DNA of 8,777 nt from a methanogenic archaeon. GTDB lineage: Archaea; Thermoplasmatota; Thermoplasmata; Methanomassiliicoccales; Methanomethylophilaceae. The notes under the pieces were generated by a model. The model ran no database searches. It was not told where the DNA came from and worked only from the letters and a program-made list of their open reading frames with translations. The translations under genes were made by a program, and so were the position numbers. Positions 1 through 5,693 of this stretch are shown here, one piece after another (the stretch's first letter is position 1; each line of letters starts with the position of its first letter). The stretch lies in assembly GCA_902787415.1 (NCBI GenBank), contig CADAGG010000052.1, positions 1-8,777 of the forward strand, written 5' to 3'.

Positions 1-144
1 GGACGCATGGAAAGGGCGATGGGATTCACGGGCGGCACCACCACCGAGTTCGTGAGCGATGCGCTGAAATTCTACATCAACTACATCGAGGATCACAAGC
101 TCTACATCACCAAGAAGGACGAGAACTCGGACTTCGAAGAGTGA
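1..144 (+). CDS. C-terminal fragment of a small ribbon-helix-helix-like protein (5' partial)
   Basis: The frame is open from the first base of the window to a TGA at 142-144 and gives 47 residues; the beginning lies outside the window. The visible part has a helix (ERMERAMGFT-like), a G-T-T-T-E-F turn, a second helix (FVSDALKFYINYIE) and a charged tail ending DFEE. Helix, 'GFT..TEF' turn, then 'DAL.FY..YIE' is typical of the second half of small MetJ/Arc-type ribbon-helix-helix DNA-binding proteins. These usually act as dimeric transcriptional regulators, often of their own gene. The DNA-contacting beta strand would lie upstream and cannot be seen, so the family call is inference from the helical part. 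A short T4 run at 170-173 follows the stop. Confidence 0.5.
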   Translation, partial: GRMERAMGFTGGTTTEFVSDALKFYINYIEDHKLYITKKDENSDFEE

Positions 145-334
145 TCGCGTAACGTGCCCAGGACCCGCATTTTCAAGTGAGAAGCTCAACCCCGGACGCT
201 TGCGCATCCGGGGAATCGTCCAACCAACAAAAGGGCGATTGGTTTGTAAACTCCGTCATAGGTTATAAAGCCATACGGCTCTGACTTACTATTTTCTTGG
301 TAGAAATCGCAAAGTTGGATAACTGCGGCGGTTA
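145..334. other. Non-coding gap, AT-richer, with small hairpins
   Basis: This stretch separates the partial RHH gene from the minus-strand ORF ending at 335. It is clearly less GC-rich than the coding DNA around it. It holds a strong hairpin at 190-213, a weaker 6-bp stem AACCAA/TTGGTT (222-227 with 239-244), and a 6-bp stem GATAAC/GTTATC (318-323 with 331-336) that runs into the stop codon of the minus ORF. Short T runs at 170-173 (plus) and at 228-232 (minus) could serve archaeal termination on either strand. I found no tRNA-like T-arm and no convincing ORF of its own. Confidence 0.5.
190..213. repeat. GC-rich hairpin (CCCCGGA ... TCCGGGG)
   Basis: Seven perfectly paired bases (190-196 with 207-213) close a 10-base interior that can add a G-C and a C-G pair. 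The element lies 45 bases after the stop of the partial RHH gene and points toward the end of the minus ORF. No strong T tract follows directly, so a classical intrinsic terminator is not supported. It may be an mRNA 3'-end structure or a small dispersed repeat, and one copy in the window cannot settle that. Confidence 0.45.
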
Positions 335-637
335 TCAGGCACCGACGCGGTGGATGCCGCTGCGGGTGTCCACGGTCAGCAGGCCGTTCTCCAGGTACAT
401 GTCCCTGACGCGGGACCTGGAACACTCGACGCTGTCCCCGGTGTACTGATAGTGCTCCATGACGGCGCGGTGGCGGCTGATATCCAACGAGAATACGTGC
501 CTGGAACCATCCTTCTCCCAGGTGAACTGCCTCTTCTCGTGCATACGGAAGGGCATCTTGGCACGTATACGCCATAAGTCCAATGTGCCGATGATCACAT
601 GATCGGCAATATCACATCTGCATCCCACTACAGACAT
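335..637 (-). CDS. Hypothetical protein, 100 aa, unrecognised
   Basis: The ORF runs from ATG (635-637) to TGA (335-337) and gives a mixed, protein-like sequence of 100 residues, soluble, without membrane segments or signal peptide. Cysteines occur at 6, 8 and 71, and the middle is rich in charged and aromatic residues. I do not recognise a family. The start is supported by a TATA-like element 34-43 bases upstream on this strand (671-680), which predicts transcription beginning around 645-650, and by an AGGG just before the ATG. A shorter product from Met28 (start at 556) is possible. The gene is divergent from the broken marker 8 gene, so the two may share control. It could be a lineage-specific orphan or a decayed gene. 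Confidence 0.5.
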   Translation of the reverse strand: MSVVGCRCDIADHVIIGTLDLWRIRAKMPFRMHEKRQFTWEKDGSRHVFSLDISRHRAVMEHYQYTGDSVECSRSRVRDMYLENGLLTVDTRSGIHRVGA

Positions 638-654
638 AGTGCATCCCTATTAGA

Positions 655-666
655 TGGATGTATCCA
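655..666. promoter_or_regulatory. Small palindrome TGGAT-GT-ATCCA, possible operator
   Basis: The 12-base sequence is an inverted repeat with 5-base arms around GT, located 5 bases from the TATA-like element at 671-680. A further CATCC at 642-646 also pairs with GGATG at 656-660. A site here would lie between the TATA box and the start of the minus-strand ORF, where a repressor could block transcription. It is short enough to occur by chance. Confidence 0.25.
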
Positions 667-670
667 CCTG

Positions 671-680
671 TTATATATAC
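671..680. promoter_or_regulatory. TATA-like element between divergent genes
   Basis: TTATATATAC (read GTATATATAA on the minus strand) is a near-palindromic archaeal TATA-type sequence in the 638-736 gap between the divergent orphan ORF and the marker 8 pseudogene. From the usual 22-30 base TATA-to-start distance, transcription would begin near 700-705 on plus and near 645-650 on minus. This suits the minus start at 637 with a short leader and leaves a longer leader on plus. No separate BRE is obvious. Confidence 0.5.
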
Positions 681-736
681 TATCGTGTTCGGAGTAGTCT
701 GTCTACGATTTGTCCACATTCCCGGACCACGGTTTT

Positions 737-1389
737 ATGTACGGAACGCAATCCCAGTACGATAACATGGCCGGAGAATGCCGCAGGAGAAGGACCGAGA
801 TGCAAGCGCTCGGTATGTGCCGTATCGTGGTAGAGGACGGTAAGGTCACCGAGGTGGGGGAGCCCCGCCTGAAGTACTGCCCCCTCTTCAACAAGCTGCT
901 CGGTGTCGAGGACATCGACAGCGAGGCCGTGAGGAAGAATCTAGAGTACCGCGTGAAGTCCTTCGGCTGGGCAGGGACCGTGTCGTGGATCCCGAGACCA
1001 CGCCGGTGGACCAGATCCGCGGTGCGGAGCTCGCCATGAAACTCGGATTGAAGAAATTCGCCGTGACAGTATGCAGACCCGATGATGCTGAGGCCGTCCG
1101 CAAGTTATGCGGGGACCGGGCGGTCATCATCGCGGTGCACACCAGCTGCGTCTCCGAGGAGGGTGCGCAGAAGTTCTACCGGTACTGCGACTTCATCACC
1201 GCCTGCGCGTCCCGGGTCATCAGGGAGATCGCCTACTCGAGGCCGGACGTGGTCATCGCAGGCAACAAGATCCCCATCATCGCCGTCACGGACATCGGCA
1301 AGGAACTGGTTCTCTCGAAGCTGAAGGAGATCGGCAGGGAACCTTGGGACAGGAAGGAGCCCACGGTGGACCCCAAGCCCTGGCTCTGA
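737..1389 (+). pseudogene. Methanogenesis marker protein 8 (DUF2099), internally deleted and frameshifted
   Basis: Two adjacent frames each match one end of the methanogenesis marker 8 family. The first (to about 967) carries the N-terminal part: CRIVVEDGKV, GEPRLKYCPLF and EYRVKSFG. The second, one frame over (from about 961 to TGA at 1387-1389), carries the C-terminal part: RLGRDRVVDPETTPVDQI, AVHTSCVSEE, ITACASRVIREI and PIIAVTDIGKEL. As I recall the family, some 75-80 residues with the conserved DGAGT and GGRISG-type segments normally lie between these blocks. They are absent here, and the junction falls in TTCGGCTGG near 962-970. The first frame stops at about 1039, so one base change could not restore a full protein. 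The start is uncertain: ATG 737 and TTG 710 are near the TATA box, while ATG 800 has the best ribosome site (AGGAGAAGGA, 785-794) and fits the family N-terminus. The family role is unproven; it is found in methanogens and tied to methyl-coenzyme M reductase. An assembly error is the main alternative. Confidence 0.75.
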
Positions 1390-1403
1390 GAATACCCAGA
1401 CGT

Positions 1404-2324
1404 TCAATTCCTGAGCTTTTCCGAAAGCTCTTCCTCGTACTCGCAGGCCTTGCAGCGGCGGCCGTTGCAGGGTTCGCCGCAGGCGCAGAACCTGTCCTCC
1501 CTCGGCCCCGCGTTCTGCTTCAGCAGGGGCTTTATCTTGTCGTAGGAGGACACGATGCTGTACTTGGTCCCGGGGGAACGGTCCTCCAGGGTGTCCACGG
1601 TGTCGCGGTACTCGTTGCGGAGGGCCTCCGTCCAGTAGGGGCACTCGCCGTCCCAGAAGGGTATGCCCGCCACGATCGCATAGAGGAGGGACTCCTTCTC
1701 CGGGATCATGCGGAGGGGGTAGAAGCGGGGGATGAGCCCGGGCCGGATGTTGGTGTGGGGGCCGAGGCGGGCCAGACGCTCGACGTCGCCCCTCACGAAG
1801 TTCATCATCACCGACTGCGCCACATCGTCGAGGTTGTGACCGGTGGCGAGGTACTTGGCGCCGACCCTGCGGGCCTCGTCGTTCATGAGCTTCCTGCGGA
1901 ACACGCCGCAGTAGGTGCAGGGGCTGTTCTCCCTCGAGAGGGGAGCTATGGAATCCATGGTGAGCCCGCTCAGCTCGGTGAAGGCGCGCTCATGATACTC
2001 GATGCCGTTGTCGGAGCAGTACTTCCTGACGATGTCGAGGCTGGGCGGGCGGTATCCCGCGATGCCCTCGTCGATGGATATGCAGACCAGGCGGATGCCG
2101 TTGCGGCCGTCGAACAGGCTGTGCATGATGCTGAGGGTGACCATGCTGTCCTTGCCGCCGGAAACGGCCACGGCGACGGTGTCTCCTTTGTAGAGGGACA
2201 CCTCCTTGCGGATCTCCTTCTTCACCCTCCTCTCGAAGAACTCCATGAAATGCAGTCCGCAGAGGTGCGAACCGTTGTACTTGAGGAAGGTGACGGCATC
2301 CTTGCCGCAGAGATCGCATCTCAT
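1404..2324 (-). CDS. TtuA/Ncs6-family tRNA 2-thiouridine synthase (tRNA thiolase)
   Basis: This 306-residue cytosolic enzyme belongs to the ATP-pyrophosphatase tRNA thiolase family. The family adenylates a uridine in tRNA and replaces its oxygen with sulfur, drawing sulfur from a ubiquitin-like carrier. Visible in order: an N-terminal zinc motif (C3, C6, C22, H25), the PP-loop SGGKDS (55-60), the PCTYCG motif (C136, C139), GHNLDD (162-167), a third conserved cysteine at C228 (GECPYW), and a C-terminal cysteine cluster (C280, C282, C286, C291, C294). C136, C139 and C228 correspond to the [4Fe-4S] ligands of TtuA enzymes. Length is normal for the family. The start ATG overlaps the stop of orc1/cdc6 (ATGA, 2321-2324), so it is probably translated by coupling as the last gene of the nif3-orc1 operon. 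Whether it modifies position 54 (TtuA-like) or wobble position 34 (Ncs6-like) cannot be told from sequence alone. Confidence 0.9.
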   Translation of the reverse strand: MRCDLCGKDAVTFLKYNGSHLCGLHFMEFFERRVKKEIRKEVSLYKGDTVAVAVSGGKDSMVTLSIMHSLFDGRNGIRLVCISIDEGIAGYRPPSLDIVRKYCSDNGIEYHERAFTELSGLTMDSIAPLSRENSPCTYCGVFRRKLMNDEARRVGAKYLATGHNLDDVAQSVMMNFVRGDVERLARLGPHTNIRPGLIPRFYPLRMIPEKESLLYAIVAGIPFWDGECPYWTEALRNEYRDTVDTLEDRSPGTKYSIVSSYDKIKPLLKQNAGPREDRFCACGEPCNGRRCKACEYEEELSEKLRN

Positions 2325-3502
2325 TCCAGATCGGTCTCCCCGCGGACCTCCTCGTCAAGGAGATACTCCAGCTTGTTGGCGAGCTCCTTGGGAGGGATGT
2401 TGTCGATCGAGATGTAAGTGACCCTGCCCCCGTCGGGTTCCCTCTTGACCTCGGTCCTGAGGAGGGCCATCTTCTCCATGTCCATCACGTAGGTGTAGAA
2501 CTGCGTGTGCTTCTTGGCGGGCACGTTGTACTCCTCGCACACCACGGCGTAGGTCTTCTCGCACTTGGTCATGCTGACCGAGGCGGCGGACTTGATGGCG
2601 CGGGAGATGGAGAGCAGGACGATCTTCTTGTTCCTGTCGAGGTTGTTGAGCTTCACCTCGGACACGTCGCTGTAGACGGACGCAGAGGCGGTGCGGATGC
2701 AGTCGGGGGTGACCTCGGACTCCCCCGCGGTCTCCGCCACATGGGCAGCCCTCTCGAGGATCTCGAGGGCGTAGCGCGCGTCCCCGAACTCGGAGGACAC
2801 GTTGGCGATGAGCTCGGCGGACTCGTCGGAGAGGGCTCCGTCCGACAGTGCCAGACCCGCCCTGTACCTGACGATCGCGAGCAGCTCGTCGAGGGTGTAG
2901 CGGGCGAAGGAGATCATGTTGGAGCGCCTGAAGGTGGACATGGACGCCTCGTCGATCATGGTCGCCAGCGGATACTGCGAGATGAGGATGAGGGAGATGG
3001 AGCCCGCGGACAGCTGCTCCGGCAGGCGGGACAGCTGGTAGATGATGTTCTTCTTGGGGCCCTTCAGCATCACGTCGACCTCGTCGAGGATGATGACCAG
3101 GGCCTCCTTCTTGCTCTCAACGGACCTTACCAGGATGCTGATGAGCTCGTCGAGGGCGAACCCCCTGTCCGGGAAGGAGGGGTCGAAGTGCCTGACGGCG
3201 TCCAGCATGACCGCGTACTCGCTGTTCTTGATCCTGCAGTTGGTGTAGACCGTACCCATGCGGCGGCCCTTCTCCTGGAAGTAGGCCCCCATGTCGAGAC
3301 AGAACCTCTTGGCGATGGCGGTCTTACCGGTGCCGACCCCTCCCCATAGGAAGGCGGAACAGGACTTGCCGTCGAAGGCCAGGGGGCTGAAGAGACGCTC
3401 CAGCTCCGCCGTGTGGGCCTCCCTGCCCACCAGCTTCTCGGGGATGTACTCGAAGGACAGCGTGCTGCCGTCCCGGATGATGCGTGAGTTGCGGTCGAAC
3501 AT
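2321..3502 (-). CDS. Orc1/Cdc6-family replication initiator (AAA+ ATPase)
   Basis: The 393-residue protein has the archaeal Orc1/Cdc6 layout: a short N-terminal arm and LVGRE (24-28), Walker A GGVGTGKT (54-61), Walker B ILDEVD (138-143), a sensor 1 region LILISQ (171-176), sensor 2 GDARYALEIL (240-249, Arg243), then a winged-helix DNA-binding region from about 290 to the end. Such proteins bind origin repeats, open DNA and help load the MCM helicase. The ATG at 3500-3502 is preferred over an upstream in-frame start near 3589, because the extra 29 residues are low-complexity and overlap nif3. This start sits one base after the nif3 stop (TGACATG). Sensor 1 has Gln176 where Asn is usual, and the sequence as a whole is diverged, so it may be a secondary paralogue. 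No repeated origin-recognition boxes are seen nearby. The downstream ttuA-like gene overlaps by 4 bp. Confidence 0.88.
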   Translation of the reverse strand: MFDRNSRIIRDGSTLSFEYIPEKLVGREAHTAELERLFSPLAFDGKSCSAFLWGGVGTGKTAIAKRFCLDMGAYFQEKGRRMGTVYTNCRIKNSEYAVMLDAVRHFDPSFPDRGFALDELISILVRSVESKKEALVIILDEVDVMLKGPKKNIIYQLSRLPEQLSAGSISLILISQYPLATMIDEASMSTFRRSNMISFARYTLDELLAIVRYRAGLALSDGALSDESAELIANVSSEFGDARYALEILERAAHVAETAGESEVTPDCIRTASASVYSDVSEVKLNNLDRNKKIVLLSISRAIKSAASVSMTKCEKTYAVVCEEYNVPAKKHTQFYTYVMDMEKMALLRTEVKREPDGGRVTYISIDNIPPKELANKLEYLLDEEVRGETDLE

Positions 3503-3503
3503 G

Positions 3504-4466
3504 TCAGTTCCTGCTGAAACGGGTGAATCCGGCGGCCCCGAAGACCTCGATGCCGTGCCTCTCCCACTCGTCGCAGATGAGGTTGACACCGAGCGAGTCG
3601 GAGGCCATGTGGCCGGAGATCACCACGTTGATGTGGCATTTCCTGCAGACCTCCACGCTGGAGTTCGGCATGTGCATGGCGACGACGGTGCCGACGCCTG
3701 CCTTCTGCAGCTCCTCGTAGATGCCGTCGGGGGCGGAGGTGCCTCCGGTCATCTTGGCGATGACCCCGCCGCAGCGGGAATCCTTCTTCCCGACGATGAT
3801 GCGGGGCGGGTCGTTCAGGCGGGCGGCCTGCTTGTACTCGGGCTCCTCCATGAGCATATCGATGATATCCTCGAGACGCCTGGGACATCTCTCCTCGACC
3901 TTCTTCTCGAGGAACTCCTGCACCATGTTGTCGGCCGCGGAGTGGATGTTGAAGAAGGGGATGCCGAGGAGCCTCGCGGTGTCCGCGGCCTGGTTGTAGT
4001 TGGAACCCATGACGTTGTAGAGCACCTCGTCCATGCGGGGGCCCATGAGGCCCTCGGCCACGTTGATGGGCACTCCGCAGTCGTGGAAGATGTCGGCCTG
4101 CATGGACATGACCTTGGGGAAGGGGTTGCGGGACCTTCCGGTGGGGTGGTGGGCGACCACCGCGTCGATCCTCTGTCCCTTCTCCCTAAGGCGGTCGGCG
4201 AGCAGGAGCTCCCCGGGGGTGATGTCGATGCCCCACATGAGGCGTTCTGCGTCGGCCTCCTTGGCGATGTCCTCGCCCCAGGCGAAGCGGCAGTCGTAGT
4301 AGGGGTTCCAGAGGCTCTCGGCGTCGAAGAACTCCCTCTTCTCCTCCGGCAGCGCGTCGTACGCCTTCTTGGCGTTGCTGAGGACGAGGTCCACCTCCTC
4401 CTTGGGACGGGGGTCGTGCTTCATACCCGTCTCGATGGCAAGCCGGTAAGCGTCATAGATCTTCAT
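3504..4466 (-). CDS. NIF3-like (DUF34) family protein, long archaeal form
   Basis: This 320-residue soluble protein matches the NIF3/DUF34 family in the longer form I know from archaea and some clostridia. Diagnostic stretches are GIDITPGELLLADRL, VVAHHPTGR (the HH pair belongs to the dinuclear metal site), PINVAEGLM, FFNIHSAADN, GVGTVVAMHM and NVVISGHMASDSLG near the end (second metal-binding histidine). Family members are metal-dependent proteins resembling GTP cyclohydrolase type 2, but their physiological reaction is unsettled. I place the start at ATG 4464-4466 (MKIYDAY), which fits the homologous N-terminus. An in-frame ATG at 4478 lies too close to the TATA-like element at 4491-4500. 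From that element transcription should begin around 4467-4474, so the mRNA is probably leaderless or nearly so. It is the first gene of the operon with orc1/cdc6 and the tRNA thiolase; the functional link is not obvious. Confidence 0.88.
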   Translation of the reverse strand: MKIYDAYRLAIETGMKHDPRPKEEVDLVLSNAKKAYDALPEEKREFFDAESLWNPYYDCRFAWGEDIAKEADAERLMWGIDITPGELLLADRLREKGQRIDAVVAHHPTGRSRNPFPKVMSMQADIFHDCGVPINVAEGLMGPRMDEVLYNVMGSNYNQAADTARLLGIPFFNIHSAADNMVQEFLEKKVEERCPRRLEDIIDMLMEEPEYKQAARLNDPPRIIVGKKDSRCGGVIAKMTGGTSAPDGIYEELQKAGVGTVVAMHMPNSSVEVCRKCHINVVISGHMASDSLGVNLICDEWERHGIEVFGAAGFTRFSRN

Positions 4467-4490
4467 GGGGCGGTACATGGGGGAGCCGCC

Positions 4491-4500
4491 TAAAATAATA
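4491..4500. promoter_or_regulatory. TATA-like element in the divergent nif3 / membrane-protein promoter region
   Basis: TAAAATAATA on plus (TATTATTTTA on minus) is the only AT-rich block in an otherwise GC-rich gap between the nif3-like start (4466) and the membrane-protein start (4563). On minus it predicts transcription from about 4467-4474, right at the nif3 start codon. On plus it predicts a start near 4520-4525, giving a leader of about 40 bases. It could serve both operons, although a second plus-strand element near ACTATTAG (4531-4538) cannot be excluded. Confidence 0.5.
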
Positions 4501-4512
4501 TGCGCACCCGCC

Positions 4513-4527
4513 TGCGAACGTATCGCA
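4513..4527. promoter_or_regulatory. Inverted repeat TGCGA-ACGTA-TCGCA, candidate operator
   Basis: Five-base arms (4513-4517 and 4523-4527) pair perfectly around a five-base centre. The site lies 13 bases from the TATA-like block and covers the predicted plus-strand transcription start. A dimeric regulator here could control the membrane-protein/rfcS operon and possibly the divergent one. The arms are short, so chance is a real alternative. Confidence 0.3.
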
Positions 4528-4562
4528 AACACTATTAGTAGGACCGAGTGGATGCGGGAGCA

Positions 4563-5693
4563 ATGTTCAGCATCTCGAAGACCTTCCGCATGAGTGCGGA
4601 AGAGGAGGATATCATCGATGTGAAGATGCGCCTCAGCAAGCGCACCATCACCGGCATCATGATCCTCATCGCCGTCATCATGATCTTCTACGGGACCACC
4701 CGTCTGTACACCGTCGCCGTCCTGCACGGCGAGGAGGACTGGCTGGATTCCTTCAGGATGGCATGGCTGATGGTCTTCGGAGGCGACCTCGAGCTGGGCC
4801 ACGTCACCCACCTGGTCTACTGGCCCGGCCCCATCATCTTCATCATCGGTGGCTTCCTGATCCTGATGGACCACCGCAGGAGCTTCATCCGCTCGGTCGG
4901 ACTCTACGCGTTCGCCATGGGAGTGGTCAGGATCGGTATGGCCCTTCCCCTGATGAGGTCCCTGGCTCCCCCCACCGTTGCCCTCGGATGGGTCATCTTC
5001 ATCCTCGCCGCCAACCTCGTGTTCTCCGGATACTCCATGCTCTCCGGGACCACCCGCGGCAGATGGGGTATGATCGGCGGTTCCCTGGGAATGATGGCCA
5101 TCTACATGGAGTACTTCGCCCTGATCATGTTCGCATACATCGGTATCGTCGGCGACTCGATGGGCAATGTCATCATCATGATCTTCAGGGACTACCCCAA
5201 CATCGTGGTCACCTGCATCATGTACGCCTTCCTGATCTGGCTGCTCGACACCGACGAGATCCGTTACGGCGACAAGCTGACGAGGCACATCGCCATCCTG
5301 CAGTCCATCGACAACACCTACCGCTCGGTCGAGCTGATGACCATCAGGAGGAAGGACGCCGCGGCGCTCATGAACATGGACTCCCCCAGGTGGAGGGACC
5401 CCGCGGACGGAGGCCCGGCCGAGAAGGAGTTCAAGTTCCAGTCCAACACCAGGATGGGTACGTCCTACGTCACCGTCCAGAAATGGAGGGACAAGGACGA
5501 GCTCTTCTTCACCATGTCCGCCTGGAGGAAGGGTACCTCCGTCATGGCCGAGAGGTTCGCGGTCAGCAAGATCATCCCCGACGACGAGGACCTCGAGAAG
5601 TGCACCACGCTGAACCTCATGGGACGCAACAGACAGGTGATACCGGTCACCGTCATCAACACCCACCGCGACGAGGAGGTGACCCAGAGATGA
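4563..5693 (+). CDS. Membrane protein of unknown function, six TM segments plus C-terminal cytosolic domain (paralogue A)
   Basis: I do not recognise a named family. The 376-residue product begins with a charged N-terminus (to about 28). Hydrophobic segments follow near 29-45, 87-102, 112-131, 139-160, 170-196 and 213-229, with a further weak one near 64-74. A soluble tail runs from about 231 to 376. The tail contains EIR (232-234), an IDNTY stretch (249-253), PAEKE (285-289) and a VTVQKWRDKDE core (303-313). The next gene carries equivalent blocks in the same order, so the two are paralogues. No catalytic or transporter signature is visible. I chose ATG 4563; GTG 4548 in the same frame, with AGGA four bases upstream, is an alternative adding five residues. 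The gene leads a plus-strand operon and overlaps the next one by ATGA. Confidence 0.8.
   Translation: MFSISKTFRMSAEEEDIIDVKMRLSKRTITGIMILIAVIMIFYGTTRLYTVAVLHGEEDWLDSFRMAWLMVFGGDLELGHVTHLVYWPGPIIFIIGGFLILMDHRRSFIRSVGLYAFAMGVVRIGMALPLMRSLAPPTVALGWVIFILAANLVFSGYSMLSGTTRGRWGMIGGSLGMMAIYMEYFALIMFAYIGIVGDSMGNVIIMIFRDYPNIVVTCIMYAFLIWLLDTDEIRYGDKLTRHIAILQSIDNTYRSVELMTIRRKDAAALMNMDSPRWRDPADGGPAEKEFKFQSNTRMGTSYVTVQKWRDKDELFFTMSAWRKGTSVMAERFAVSKIIPDDEDLEKCTTLNLMGRNRQVIPVTVINTHRDEEVTQR
5675..5682 (+). promoter_or_regulatory. Strong Shine-Dalgarno site GGAGGTGA for the second membrane protein
   Basis: A full-length anti-16S match lies inside the last codons of the upstream gene, seven bases before the ATG at 5690-5692. 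It fixes the start of paralogue B and suggests that the overlapping pair is made by efficient reinitiation or coupling. Confidence 0.7.

Noticed and set aside
215..334. Possible tRNA or small structured RNA in the AT-rich gap
   Set aside because: No T-arm, acceptor pairing or CCA-like end can be made. Only short stems of 5-6 bp are present.
1107..2417. A 436-residue plus ORF opposite the tRNA thiolase gene
   Set aside because: It is rich in Gly, Ala, Val and Glu, has no family features and mirrors the codon bias of the strongly recognised minus gene.
3503..3589. Longer N-terminus for Orc1/Cdc6
   Set aside because: The 29 added residues are Ser/Thr/Gly-rich, overlap the coding end of the NIF3-like gene and are not family-like. 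ATG 3502 follows the upstream stop by one base.
3504..5666. A continuous 720-residue minus frame spanning nif3 and the first membrane gene
   Set aside because: Only the last 320 residues (from 4466) are the NIF3-like gene. The rest is antisense to the membrane protein and is repetitive in Asp, Gly, His and Glu, as expected for a GC-biased shadow frame.
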